Numbered from the stretch's first letter, positions 10,054-21,068 are shown. The stretch: DNA of 64,000 bases from Monoplex corrugatus (GCA_030674185.1 JAPXFY010000294.1:1-64000), one strand, 5' to 3'. Numbers and translations: made by a program. Notes: generated by a model not told the origin, from the sequence alone.

Positions 10054-12313
10054 ACACACACACACACACACTACCAAACAATGTGACTTTTTAATGAAAG
10101 AAGCAAATTTTTATTTCAATCAAATACACAATTATAATATTATCAGATTGATAGCATAATGTGTATAAGTATTGGTAATTATTATTCATCATTTTCAAGA
10201 AAGTCGTGGAACAAAGAAAAGCAGCTAATTAAGCATATATGTGCATTTCTTGCACTATTATTATACTAATTACCAATATAAATTTTACAATTATCCATTT
10301 CTTGAATAAAGAAGCAACTGATTGTGCATACATGTACATTTTTTGTACTATTACTAGTATTGATGATCATCTTTGATTTTCATAAGTATGCAGTTCTGTT
10401 ACAAAGGAACATTATGGAATAGTATGTTTGATTATTCTCTTTGTTATGCATTTCCAAGAAACTTATTACACATGTAATTTTTTGGTACTATTATCATTTT
10501 AAATCGTTATCATTCATTTCAATAATTAGTCTATGCATTTATTGAACAAAGAAGCAACTAATTGTACATGTGCGATGACGCACACAAAGTTTTCTTTTCT
10601 CTTTTTTTCCCCGGGGGAGGGGGTGGTGGTGGGTGTGTCTGGATTTATTGCTGTGGGTACTCCTGATAATTGGTGTATGCAGAAGTGTTCTCAGTGTAAG
10701 TGTACGACTGTGTGGGTAAATCCATGTATTGTTCTTGCTCCTTGTCACGTGAGTACATGTACTGTTCCTTTGCTGGGCGTGTTGGTTGTGGGTGCGCAGC
10801 ACGACGCAAATATCTCAGCACCAACATGTGTATTTCTGCCTGACATTCCATCTTTGTCAAAGGATCTAACATTTTCAGTTTGGGAACAAGACTTCGAAAA
10901 AAGAGTTCATCCTCATCCTCCTTTGTTTCAGTGCGTCGCCCACCCATGTCTTTTATAGCCTGAAGAATGTCCCTATCCAACGAATCTGTTTCTGCCCGCT
11001 CCTGGGGAATTTTGCTCTTCTCTTCCTGATGCTTGACGCTTGTCCTGTTGTTTTGCCCTGAGATTGAGTGTCTGCAACAGCTGGTGATTGTTCACTCACA
11101 GTTTCCTGAGACAGAGAGTCCTGTGACTGAATGTCTGTATCTTGAGAAAATGAAAAGCTTTCCACTGGGGCTTGCAAGCTCGCATCAGAGGCACGTGACA
11201 TGCTGCCATCGTCAACATCAGAGTCATCAGAGAGATTTGAACAAGTTGAAATAACTTTATAAGGTAGTAAAAACAGCATGCTGTCATACAAGTACCATTT
11301 CTTTTTCTTAGAAGCAGCTGCCCCAGACTTGGCTGTCGTCATCTGCTTGTGCTGTTTCACAAAATAATCACGCAGGGTGCACCACTTCTTTCTGGCAGTC
11401 TGCTCTGTAAACACACACAAACACACACACACAAAATAAATAAAATAAAACAATAATATAATCTGAAAGCCAATTTATTTTCTTTTTCAGATATCTGGCT
11501 TCAGGAGAAACTCATTCATCTCTATCCTTCCATTTCCGGACTGGCATCTCAACAGTGAGGGCGATCACAACGGAAACCTGTTCGGTCCTTTGGGAGGTCC
11601 TACAACCAGAAGTGATGCCCAAACCAGATGAGGAACACTGGCTGAAAATAGCTTCTGAATTTTACTTCAAATTTGACTTCCCTTTGTGTTTGGGAGCCCT
11701 TGATGGAAAGCACATTCGGATAAAGAAACCAAAGAGATCAGGATCAAAATATTTCAACTACAAACACTATTTTTCTATTGTGCTTCTTGCTGTTACAGAC
11801 ACAAATGGGAAATTTGTAGTGGTGGATGTTGGATCATGTGGAGGAAACAGTGACGGAGGAGTGTTGAGTCGTTCAGCTCTGGGAAAAAGACTTTTGTCAA
11901 ACAAGTTATCTGTTCCTCAAAAAGTTTTTTTGCCAGGAACAGACATTGAGACACCCTACGTGTTTGTTGCAGACGACGCTTTCCCTTTGACAGAAAACCT
12001 GATGAAACCTTTTCCACACCGTCAGCTTGAAAAAGAAAACCAGATTTTTAATTATAGACTGTCACGTGCAAGAAACTGTGTTGAGTGCTCATTTGGAAGG
12101 CTTTCTCAGATGTGGCGGATTCTTTACCGCCAGATTGAGGAACAACCGGCAGGTGTTACAAATATTGTGAAAGCTATCACTGTTCTACACAATTTTGTAA
12201 TCATTCATGAGCCTCATAGGCTCACTGTGAATGCCATGGAATTACCTGAACCACAGCTACCAGAGCATCGAGGACCATTGACCTATGACAGGATTCTGAA
12301 CCATAGACACTGA
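9384..12313 (+). CDS. PIF/Harbinger transposase (HARBI1-like), two exons
   Basis: DDE nuclease of the Harbinger superfamily. Exon 1 (9384-9674) encodes RRCWVHPIFQRR, GEYHHLMEEIL, AYIRMKPATFRALL and SSKERLVITLQ, the usual N-terminal region, and ends at donor CAG|GTGAGT. Exon 2 (11491-12313, acceptor TTTTTCAG) encodes YLASGETHSSLSFHFRTGIS, LGALDGKHIRIKKP (D1), FVADDAFPLTENLMKPFPH (D2) and FNYRLSRARNCVECSFGRL (E), with a stop at 12313. MADPLQL at 9384 is a natural start; the frame is open further up to 9249. At the splice junction the exons are out of phase by one base (LQ then A|TAT), so either a one-base lesion or a different splice site is present. The intron of about 1.8 kb contains the second exon of the opposite-strand MADF gene. 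Confidence 0.85.
9912..10072. repeat. (CA)n microsatellite
   Basis: Long, nearly pure CA tract in the Harbinger transposase intron. Confidence 0.95.
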
Positions 12314-12514
12314 TCTACAAAGAATGCCTTGAACATCAGAGAAAAACTAAAGAACTACTTCACACATGAGGGAGCCGTATCTTGGCAGAACGATTATTCG
12401 TAAACTGACAGGATTATCCAGTGAAGTGACTGTCCCATCCAAATAAACCCTGACTGGAGAAGAAAGGGAGAGGTTGATTGCATGCGTGTGTGTGTGTGGG
12501 TGTGTGTGTGTGTG

Positions 12515-12545
<31 letters not shown>

Positions 12546-13152
12546 GCATGCGTGCGTGCGTGCGTGCTCAGGAGAAGAAAGCTTGAATATAATCCATTTT
12601 CATCAAGTTGCTTTGAAGAAAGATGATGTAAAAAAATGTTTCAAAGACATGACAAGCTCAAAAACAAGAAATTGATACAAGTTAATTTATTCATCATTCT
12701 TTGTTTACAGTACATGTTGGTACCCTTTAACCTGTCAAGCTATTCATTTGATGTTATCGATGATGCTTTAAATTGTATTTTCATCATATCTTGAGCTTTG
12801 ACTGTTGAGAATTGTTTGCCCTTCTTCTTTGTTTACAAAATATGTTGTAAACATCCTGAACAACCCATGTATTCATTTAATGATATCTGTATGTGTACAA
12901 TGTTATAAATTACAGTATGAAAGGCACAATGTTTGTGGTTTTTATAATGAAACAGAAAGAAAGAAAGGAAGAAACAAGCAAACCAAAAAAAAAAGGAGAC
13001 TGAAGATGTGGGTCTAGGAGAGACCCACAAAAAGGGAGACAGAAAAACAGACCAAAGAGAGAGAAAAACATCAAATGGGGGAAAACAGAGAGAAAGAGAA
13101 TGAGCGGCAGGCAGACAGAAGGAAGAAAAGGAGAGAAACAGATCTATACACG

Positions 13153-13184
<32 letters not shown>

Positions 13185-13480
13185 GACACAGACACAGAGA
13201 GAGAGAGGGAGGGAGGGAGAAAGAGAGAGAGACAGACAGGCAGGCAGGCAGGCAGGCATAGCACAGACAGAGGCAGAAACAGTGACAGAGGCGAAGACGC
13301 AGAAACGGGGACACAGAAGAGAAGGAAGCGAAAAAACTCACCGTCAATGCCAATTTCATCTGCAATTTCCTTCCATTGTTTGCAAATGTAAACCCTGTTT
13401 GAGTAGTTGTCCTCCGTTTTGTCATACAACGCTTTTCTTTTCTCCACAGCTGCGATCAAAGCTTCAGTATTCGACTCCAT
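10645..13480 (-). CDS. MADF-BESS (Myb/SANT-like) accessory protein of Harbinger, two exons, one frameshift
   Basis: DNA-binding partner typical of PIF/Harbinger elements, where a Myb/SANT-like protein helps the transposase reach DNA. Exon 1 is 13480-13342: MESNTEALIAAVEKRKALYD, then SNRVYICKQWKEIADEIGID, ending G|GTGAGT. Exon 2 starts at 11404 after TTTACAG: EQTARKKWCTLRDYFVKQHK and KKKWYLYDSMLFLLPY complete the MADF domain. Both junctions are phase 1. A Ser/Gln-rich linker leads to a BESS motif, FFRSLVPKLKMLDPLTKMEC. A single frame change near 11010, between RKRRAK and PQERAETDSLDRD, separates MADF from BESS. The 1.9-kb intron contains the whole second exon of the transposase on the other strand. 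Confidence 0.8.
12479..12572. repeat. (TG)n microsatellite
   Basis: TG tract with TGCG units, just 3' of the Harbinger transposase. Confidence 0.95.
13040..13262. repeat. purine-rich GA/GACA/GGCA microsatellite
   Basis: Degenerate AGAGA, GACA and GGCA units within the MADF gene intron. The ORFs over it are low complexity on both strands. Confidence 0.9.
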
Positions 13481-13742
13481 GTTGGCGGAAATGGACAGCA
13501 AGCAGGCGACCTATTTCACTGACACACGAGGAGTGGCGACTTGTCGGGAAGGAAAACGGGAGGAATTTTAGCGCTGCAGTAAAATGCATCCGTCCGTTTT
13601 TTTTTGCCGGGGGCAGGAAGGTAGCGGGACTGAAGCGGACAGGACCCACTGCGTTGGCGAGAATGGAAATGAGTGCGTTTTTGGTCCCCTTCATCCTCCC
13701 GCCAAGTTCAATGCACTGAAAAGAGCTGAAGGCTGGGGCGGG

Positions 13743-13758
13743 AACGGAGCCACTGTGT
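13743..13758 (-). repeat. Harbinger right terminal inverted repeat core
   Basis: AACGGAGCCACTGTGT, the complement of 9231-9246. Confidence 0.9.
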
Positions 13759-13766
13759 TTACACTG

Positions 13767-16700
13767 TTACAGTGTTTTACCGCAGACTTTCAACAGAAGA
13801 CTTGTCGAGACTGACTACAGACTAGCTTAGCACAAGGCCTTCTCCATCAAACTCTTTTAATTATAACTCCCAGACCATTCTTTTCTTTTTGATGTGGTGT
13901 TAGCCCTGATACGGCTGTAGCCTAGTAGTTGGCTGGGCTATATGCAATATGAACTGAAAATCATCTGCTACAAAGGGCGTTGCCATTTTTTCACATGCTA
14001 CGTGGCATGAATGTAAATAGCCCAACCACTTTACACACCCGAGCATACTAACTCTTTCAGCCCTGTCTGTTTTACAAGAGAAATGCTCTCCCAGCCTGGG
14101 GGTTTTGAGGGGGTGGGGACTGCAAAATTAACGGGCACCCCAAATAAAACGCCTATATCTAAAAAACTGTTTGATGAAATGTATTGAAATTTTGTATGCT
14201 TGTTAATAAATAAAGTTCTGTCTCATATTAATTTTCAAATCATTTGATGTTTTTAGTCTTAGTTAAAATTTTATGAAAATTTACAACAACAAATCTTATC
14301 TTTATCATTCACTCGTATTCACAATTAAGTGCTCATCAGGCTTTCTGGTTCTGAATTTTACGTGTTTTTCGTTAATGGCATTTTAGATTGTCAAGGTTGA
14401 CGGTGAGCATGGTTTTTATCTGTTTATCTTAACGGGTTGTTCTTTTCTTTTTGACGTGGTGTTAGCCCTGATATGGCTCTAGTGGTCGGCTGGGCTATAA
14501 GCAATATGAATTGAATTGAATTGTGGTTCAGGATGCCACCCGGAGAGGTATTCACGGTTCCTGGGTTTTGAGATAATTGTTGATTTCTTCTGGGGGTGCT
14601 GTACTGACCGGGGTTGGGTTTTTGGGCGGCTGGCCCAGGTGGGATGTGGAGCTGAGAGAGCTGCAGACCCAGGTTGGCTGTTTTGAGCGTTGCACACCTG
14701 CTGGTGGGTTAAACCAAACACACAAATTATAGCCTCCACATCCGGGATTCCTGCTTGCTTGGGTTGGACTTGAGCACCTGAAAGAGAAACACATGACCTT
14801 TTCATCCGATTGTTGTTACCTGTTGGTGATTACTGTACATTTCGTACAGTGGTTTACCGCAGACTTTCAACAGAAGACCTTGTCCAGACTGATTACAGAC
14901 TAGCTTAGCACAAGGCCTTCTCCATCAAACTCTTTTAATAATAACTCCCAGACCATTGTTCTTTTCTTTTTGACATGGTGTTAGCCCTGATATGGCTCTA
15001 GTGGTCGGCTGGGCTATAAGCAATATGAATTGAATTGAATTCTGGTTCAGGATGCCACCTGGAGAGGTATTCACAGTTCCTGGGTTTTGAGATAATTGTT
15101 GATTTCTTCTGGGGGTGCTGTACTGACGGGGGTGGGGTTTTTGGGCGGCTGGCCCAAGTGGGATGCGGAGCTGAGAGAGCTGCAGACCCAGGTTGGCTGT
15201 TTTGAGCGTTGCACACCTGCTGATGGGTTAAACCAAACACACAAATTATAGCCTCCACACCCGGGGATTCCTGCATGCTTGGGTTGGACTTGAGCACCTG
15301 AACACATGACCTTTTCATCTGATTGTTGTTACTTGTTGGTGATTACCGTACATTTCTTACAGTGGTTTACCGCAGACTTTCAACAGAAGACCTTGTCGAG
15401 ATTGACTACAGACTAGCTTAGCACAAGGCCTTCTCCATCAAACTCTGTTAATTATAACTCCCAGACCATTGTTCTTTTCTTTTTGATGTGGTGTTAGCCC
15501 TGATATAGCTCTAGTGGTCGGCTGGGCTATATGCAATATGAACTGAACTGAACTGAAAATCATCTGCTACAAAGGGCGTTGCCATTTTTTCACATGCTAC
15601 GTGGCATGAATGAAAATAGCCCAACCACTTTACACACCCGAGCATATTAACTCACTGGAGCCTGAGCTATTTTTAGCCTGCCGAGCGCTGAAGCCTGGGG
15701 TTTTTTGGACTTCTGTCTAAGTCTCCTGTGCATCTTGTAACCATCCAATCTTCTGGATTTTTACACATGAATACAATGAAACAAAGACCTTGAAAATAAA
15801 ACAAACTTGGTTGCTCTATGTGGAATAGTTTCTTTGTTGTGATTGTGTGAATAAAGTGTATATTTTTGTTTCTCGAAAAAAAATTTTGAAACACATATAC
15901 CCCAAAAATAAAGAAGACAGTCCCATGAAATAACATTCTGGCTGTCTGTATGTGACTTATTCTGACATAGCAACTATACAGCACTAAAACAAGCCTTGAA
16001 ACACTCTAAGAAATCATGGATTTTTGATGAAGTTGGCCTGGGTATGGAAAATCTTGAAGCAAGGTTCAATGCAGAGCGGAATTTCACACAGCTCGCACCA
16101 GTAGTAGGTCTCTTTAGCACGCTTCCTTTTCCCCAGCACACATGGTGATCTTTCATAGCAGACTTTGCAGTCTCTCCTCGGTTTCACCTTTGCCTTGGTT
16201 ACTGGAAGTGATGCAATAGAGTGAAATTGGGTTGGACTTGAGCACCTGAACACATGACCTTTTCATCTGATTGTTGTTACCTGTTGGTGATTACCGTACA
16301 TTTCTTACAGTGGTTTACCGCAGACTTTCAACAGAAGACCTTGTCAAGACTGACTACAGACTAGCTTAGCACAAGGCCTTCTCCATCAAACTCTTTTAAT
16401 TATAACTCCCAGACCATTGTTCTTTTCTTTTTGATGTGGTGTTAGCCCTGATACGGCTGTAGTAGTCGGCTGGGCTATATGTAATATGAACTGAACTGAA
16501 GTGAAAATCATCTGCTACAAAGGGCGTTGCCATTTTTTCACATGCTACGTGGCATGAATGTAAATTGCCCAATCACTTTACACCTGACCAGGTGTGGTGA
16601 CCCGTTTCCCTGCAGAAGCAGTGGGACGGTGCCAAGAGAAGTTTACTTGTGATCAATAATGACGTTATTGTTGTTGTTGTTGTGGTGTTAGCCCTGATAT

Positions 16701-16817
16701 GGCTGTAGTAGTCGGCTGGGCTATAAGTAATATGAACTGAACTGAACAGGTCCTGGTTGTCTCCCCTTTCCTCCAGATTGTCCCCTGAAGGTTGATGTGG
16801 CAGGTGATAGGTGGATT
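13767..16817. repeat. satellite array, segment 1 (1.6-kb unit family with SINE-like cores)
   Basis: Starts at TTACAGTG, in the middle of a unit, directly at the Harbinger right end. SINE-like cores (GTTAGCCCTGATATGGCT, then GTCGGCTGGGCTATA) lie near 13904, 14463, 14981, 15493, 16441 and 16686. Units here are shorter or rearranged compared with those at 35-40 kb. The segment contains a piggyBac C-terminal fragment and ends at the MULE insertion. Confidence 0.8.
15655..16215 (-). pseudogene. piggyBac 3' fragment (C-terminal Cys-rich domain)
   Basis: Minus-strand reading KPRRDCKVCYERSPCVLGKR, then YYWCELCEIPLCIEPCFKIF, then HTQANF. This is the C-terminal CxxC/CxxC/HT zinc-binding tail of a PGBD4-type transposase. 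The catalytic domain is absent. The left junction at about 15652 is TTAA followed by CTCACTGG, within the satellite phrase CATATTAACTC, fitting piggyBac target choice. On the right the satellite resumes at a different phase (GGGTTGGACTTGAGCACC), so a deletion removed the rest. Confidence 0.65.
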
Positions 16818-16825
16818 ACAGAAAC
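16818..16825. repeat. MULE target-site duplication, left
   Basis: ACAGAAAC, repeated at 18998-19005. The uninterrupted satellite reads GGATTACACAAACCTCTC at this place. Confidence 0.85.
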
Positions 16826-17045
16826 GGGTGTAGGTAATAAGCGCGCGTTTTGCCTTATTAGAAATAAACGCGCGTGTGCAACAAGCGCGCGTTTCTCTCC
16901 CCCCTCTCACTCTTTTTCTCTCTCTCTAAGTCATATTATTGTTGGCAGATTTTTCTCTTTAATATTACAAAATAAAAATTTAAATTATATACATAAAAAG
17001 CATGCTAATAGGCTTAATTCTCTCTCACTCTCTCTTTCTCTCTCT

Positions 17046-17173
17046 CTGTGATGGTTAGCAAGGTAATAGTACTAAAGTATTTGTAATGTCAATGCACATG
17101 GTTAAATTTCTGTGATGGTTAGCAAGGTAATAGTACTAAAGTATTTGTAATGTCAATGCACATGGTTAAATAT
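17046..17173. repeat. 64-bp tandem repeat, 2 copies
   Basis: CTGTGATGGTTAGCAAGG begins at 17046 and 17110. Both copies end in CATGGTTAAAT. Located 3' of the MULE transposase. Confidence 0.85.
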
Positions 17174-17323
17174 CAGAAGACTCACCCTCTCATTTCTCTC
17201 TTTCTCTACCCCCCCTCTCTCTCCCTCTTTCTCTCTCTCTCTCTCTCTCTAAGTCATATTATGGCTGGCAGATTTTTCCAGGCCATGGCCTGAACATAGT
17301 CCTGTCTGGAAATCTCACCCCTG

Positions 17324-18658
17324 TTATACCTTTGCTGCAGTCTCATCATTTCCTGCAGCTTTCGGCGTCTGTGGGGCCTGGTGTGCAGGAGTCCGTGAGC
17401 ACTGTTGATAAGAGTTCATTTTAACATAGGTCACAGTCTGCACTTCTTTGATCTTTTGCATGAGCTCAAATATGTTTGGGTGTGCATGATAAAACTGGTC
17501 ACCAAAATGTCTGTGGAATGACTCACAACCGTTCGTTGTTCTGACTCCGTTGATCTCTGAATCAGCCCACACTGGAGGAGGAAAGGGCGCTCCAGCTTCA
17601 ACGTAAGTACCGAGAATGTAGTCCGAAAAGTCCACACATCTCGGATCATCTGGTGAATCATTCATGATGTCAAAAGCCATGCTGTCGGTGACGTCCTGTG
17701 GAGCTACAAAGCTGAGTCCAAAGAAGCGTTTCAGCCATCTCCCAATTTCCGAATCAACTGCCTTGTATTCGTCCGACAAGCCTAGACTGCTGATCTTGCG
17801 GTACCATGACTGGGAGAGATGGAAGTGGCATCCCTTGATGGAAATCCCCGGCCACACTGCTTTGACAGCTGCGTGACATGCCCTTTCGAAGTCTAGATTA
17901 ATAGATGCCATCTGAAGATCAAGTTCATTGTCAGAGCAAAAATCACGAAGTGACATGAACATATCACGATACATAGATCTATGTTCTGTTTTTGAGGGGA
18001 GGAGGCAGAAAACGCAAGGAACATACACTCCATCTTTGTAGGCATGTAGAACATAGATCTGGAGGAAGAACCGAGGGCACGTTTTAAAAGTCCCATCACC
18101 AAGTATTTGCACATCTTGTCTGCAAAGAAGTCTGAGATTTGACAATGTTGAAAAGATTATCAAACCAGATTCCACGTTATTCTTTAGTAGCATATTTTCA
18201 CCTTCGCTTGAAGTCAGACCGAATTGTTCTACACACTGATGGGTTTCTTGGCGGTTCTTTGGCAGCTTTGGGATTAATTTTCGACGCTCGTTGTATATGG
18301 CTTTGCGAACATTTTCCATTTCCTTGATATGGATGTCCGGAGCTGTCTCTCCATTCGAAAGTTCTCGCCTCATCACTTTTGCAGGACGCTCAAACAGGTC
18401 AACAGCACCCCGTTTGCGACAGAGTTTGCAGAATTCTCCAACTACAACTTCTCGTTCTGTCTTTGCTTCGTGAGTATGGTCGTTGGAGAAGACAGCGTTG
18501 GTGTTGTCTTTTCTTGTTTTGCATCTTGCAGGACAACCACGGATGCTGCATCTCCAAGTCTTGGCAATACCAGATTCCCTGTCCAATCTGTATGTGAAAC
18601 TATCAACAAGTAAGGCTTCTTTGCCTTTGTTTGTTTGCGTAATTCTTACACCGTCCAT
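17324..18658 (-). CDS. MULE transposase with N-terminal FLYWCH-like zinc finger
   Basis: Uninterrupted 444-residue ORF. Residues 1-70 resemble a FLYWCH finger: FTYRLDRESGIAKTWRCSIR, GCPARCKT, then HTHEA (Cys-Cys-His-His). The catalytic core follows: ILGDGTFKTCPRFFLQIYVL (D1), CVFCLLPSKTEHRSMYRDMF, INLDFERACHAAVKAVWPGI (D2), KGCHFHLSQSWYRKI (the MULE CxxH) and TTNGCESFHRHFGDQFYHAH (Glu). No SWIM domain is seen at the C-terminus. Start ATG 18658 follows directly on a 66-bp tandem array. The intact frame and clear 8-bp target duplication suggest fairly recent insertion. FLYWCH is a motif call and less certain than MULE. Confidence 0.9.
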   Translation of the reverse strand: MDGVRITQTNKGKEALLVDSFTYRLDRESGIAKTWRCSIRGCPARCKTRKDNTNAVFSNDHTHEAKTEREVVVGEFCKLCRKRGAVDLFERPAKVMRRELSNGETAPDIHIKEMENVRKAIYNERRKLIPKLPKNRQETHQCVEQFGLTSSEGENMLLKNNVESGLIIFSTLSNLRLLCRQDVQILGDGTFKTCPRFFLQIYVLHAYKDGVYVPCVFCLLPSKTEHRSMYRDMFMSLRDFCSDNELDLQMASINLDFERACHAAVKAVWPGISIKGCHFHLSQSWYRKISSLGLSDEYKAVDSEIGRWLKRFFGLSFVAPQDVTDSMAFDIMNDSPDDPRCVDFSDYILGTYVEAGAPFPPPVWADSEINGVRTTNGCESFHRHFGDQFYHAHPNIFELMQKIKEVQTVTYVKMNSYQQCSRTPAHQAPQTPKAAGNDETAAKV

Positions 18659-18663
18659 GGTAG

Positions 18664-18866
18664 ACGAACGGAGCTAAGAGTGAACATCTGTAAAATGAGT
18701 GAGTGAATAAAAAGACTGTCAGTGAACTGACGAACGGAGCTAAGAGTGAACATCTGTAAAGTGAGTGAGTGAATAAAAAGACTGTCAGTGAACTGACGAA
18801 CGGAGCTAAGAGTGAACATCTGTAAAGTGAGTGAGTGAATAAAAAGACTGTCAGTGAACTGTCAGT
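18664..18866. repeat. 66-bp tandem repeat, about 3 copies, upstream of MULE transposase
   Basis: ACGAACGGAGCT starts at 18664, 18730 and 18796. The last unit runs into CTGTCAGTGAACTGTCAGTG. It begins six bases upstream of the start codon, so it is 5' UTR or promoter sequence. Confidence 0.85.
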
Positions 18867-18997
18867 GATATCCGTGATCAGTGAGACGCGCTCTTGTTGG
18901 ACGGCCCTAACTTGACCATAGTTTTCCGGTAGCGCGTGCTTATTTCATGGATTCTGGACGCGCGATTTTTTCCTATGCGCGGTTTTTTCCGTCTGCG

Positions 18998-19005
18998 ACA
19001 GAAAC
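18998..19005. repeat. MULE target-site duplication, right
   Basis: ACAGAAAC, identical to 16818-16825. Confidence 0.85.
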
Positions 19006-19128
19006 CTCTCTGTGTACTCCACCCTTCATGCTGGCATCACCCTGGCTTCCTATGTTTCTACTTTACGAACAATAGCATTTAATTCCTCCTCTGAATAATC
19101 TGGAAAATCATATCTTTATCCTAAAAAT

Positions 19129-19163
<35 letters not shown>

Positions 19164-19810
19164 TTTTTTCTTCTTTTTCTATTTTTTGAATGTGTTAGCC
19201 CTGATATGGGTGTAGTAGTCGGCTGGGCTATATGAACTGAACTGAAAATCATCTGCTACAAAGGGCGTTGCCATTTTTTCACATGCTACACGGCATGAAT
19301 GTAAATTGCCCAACCACTTTACACACCCGAGCATATTAACTCTTTCAGCCTTGTCTGTTTTATAAGAGAAATGCTCTCCCAGCCTGGGGGTTTTGAAAGG
19401 GGGGGGGGGGGGGTGGGGACTGCAAAATTAACGGGCACCCCAAATAAAACACTATATCTAAAAAGCTGTTTGATGAAATGTATTGAAATTTTGTATGTTG
19501 TTAATAAATAAACGTTCTGTCTCATATGTAATTTTCAAATCATTTGATGTTTTTAGTCTTAGTTAAAATTTTATGAAAATTTACAACAACAACAAATCTT
19601 ATCTTTATCATTCACTCGTATTCACAATTAAGTGCTCATCAGGCTTTCTGGTTCTGAATTTTACGTGTTTTTCGTTAATGGCATTTTAGATTTTCAAGGT
19701 TGACGGTGAGCATGGTTTTTATCTGTTTATCTTAACGGGTTGTTCTTTTCTTTTTGACGTGGTGTTAGCCCTGATATGGCTCTAGTGGTCGGCTGGGCTA
19801 TAAGCAATAT
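19006..19810. repeat. satellite array, segment 2
   Basis: Continues the unit interrupted by the MULE. It holds cores near 19196 and 19767, a poly-G tract at about 19397-19412 and a (CT)n tract at 19129-19156. It ends inside the SINE-like core at the 6.2-kb transposon. Confidence 0.85.
19774..19810. repeat. 37-bp flanking direct repeat, left
   Basis: Begins ATATGGCTCTAGTGG and ends AAGCAATAT. Identical to 26032-26068 and abuts the terminal GGGCC of the 6.2-kb element. Confidence 0.9.
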
Positions 19811-19838
19811 GGGCCTTTTTCAAAAAATGTTGTACTTT
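19811..19838 (+). repeat. terminal inverted repeat, left
   Basis: Starts GGGCCTTTTTCAAAAAATGT and continues TGTACTTTC. The right TIR differs by a single C/A change. Confidence 0.9.
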
Positions 19839-19999
19839 CAGACTGGTGAAAATCCAAAAACGAAAGCTGATAATTGAAACTTTTATTGTGCACATATTGA
19901 TTGTGGTTTATTCTTGGACCATGTTCTTGATATATGCCTTCTGACGTGTTAACATTAAAGGAAATTAATTAATGTTTATGAATTTAATTGGAAAAAAAT

Positions 20000-20421
20000 G
20001 TCATTCCTGTTACCAAGTTTCATAATTTTTTTGGCAACAATGTAACATGATATTCAGGACTTTTTTGACTATCACCGTCTTCTTCAAAGTTATTTCAACG
20101 TTCTAAGCAAATTTTTGGTTGAAAAGTTTCACAAAGCAATTTTATAGTCGAATAAAGAGCTCATAATTCTTAAACACTTGGTATTTGGATGGTTGCGGAA
20201 CTGAATAAAACGAAGCATGTGTCCGTGCATTCCATACAGACCCCTCTGTGACTGAGAAGTCAGTGCAACAAAGACGATTTTCTGTTGTCTCCACAAAGTG
20301 ATCAGCCATTAATTTATAAATAATTAATTAATTAGTAGTAACAGGAATGACATGCGGTAACAGGAATGACTGGTAACAGGAATGACAAGTAACAGGAATG
20401 ACAACTGGTAACAGGAATGAC
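20000..20421. repeat. subterminal 14-mer cluster, left (GTAACAGGAATGAC)
   Basis: Five direct copies at 20338, 20357, 20373, 20389 and 20408 (spacing 19, 16, 16, 19 bp) and one inverted copy at 20000-20013. Probable transposase-binding sites, because the same 14-mer clusters at the other end. Confidence 0.85.
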
Positions 20422-21067
20422 ATTTTTGAAATTATATGGCATTATAAAGTTGCTTTCTTAGCACATTGATAAGTGTTTGTTATTATTTAACAGAATAAAA
20501 CACCATGAAAATAAAAAAGCACGTCTCTTATGACTTACTGTTCAGCAGGGTTATCAACAAATGAAATGCTCAAAGTTCATTCCTCTTCTTCAGAACGCAA
20601 CTTTCAACATTTTATCTCTCTGTGCTGGAATACCATTTCTAAAATTATATGACTTGAGGTTTCCCCTCTAGCACATTGGTGACTGATTGTCATCAAATAA
20701 GAGAACAGAACATTTAGAAACAAATAGCGCCTCTCTTGAGACTTCCTGTTCACCAGAATACTCAAGAAATTAGATGTACATAGTTCATACTAAGCAAATG
20801 AAAAATGAATTTTTACTCCTTAAAGATGCACCTTCAGAAATATCATCTGTCTGTGCAGAAAGGAAATTTCTGAAATAATAGGACTACAAACTTGAATTAT
20901 CAGCACAACGATATGCGCCTGTCACCAAATAAGATCATACAATGTTAAAAATTTAAAAAACAAAACAAAACCCAATGCCTCTACGACTGGCGACTTCCTG
21001 CCCACTAGAGCACTCAAAAAATAAAAAGCAAATTACTTTTTTCTTTCTGCGCAAAATATTTTTAAAT

Positions 21068-21068
<1 letters not shown>

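Larger units (their letters stand above)
9223..13766 (+). mobile_element. PIF/Harbinger DNA transposon
   Basis: A 4.5-kb element with a transposase on plus and a MADF-BESS accessory gene on minus. The ends carry an inverted repeat with a perfect 16-bp core, ACACAGTGGCTCCGTT, at 9231-9246 and its complement at 13743-13758. Outside the core both ends read GTGTA-like sequence and abut TTA (9220-9222 and 13767-13769), consistent with the 3-bp TWA target duplication of this superfamily. The two flanks are different sequence classes (OTU ORF on the left, satellite array on the right), so rearrangement since insertion is possible. Confidence 0.8.
16826..18997 (-). mobile_element. Mutator-like element (MULE)
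   Basis: A 2.17-kb insertion in a satellite spacer, bounded by the 8-bp duplication ACAGAAAC. Joining the flanks restores the spacer GGATTACA(G/C)AAACCTCTCTG seen in other units. Terminal inverted repeats are weak: each end carries three GCGCG-type blocks spaced by A/T runs (16840-16892 and 18922-18982). It contains one transposase gene on minus. Confidence 0.8.

Noticed and set aside
13071..13719. ORFs of up to 222 aa on both strands
   Set aside because: Low-complexity translations of GA/GACA repeats, apart from the first MADF exon, which is annotated separately.
9220..13769. TTA on both sides as proof of a Harbinger target duplication
   Set aside because: Compatible, but only three bases. 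The right TTA belongs to the satellite phrase and the left flank is not satellite, so it is noted and not claimed as proof.
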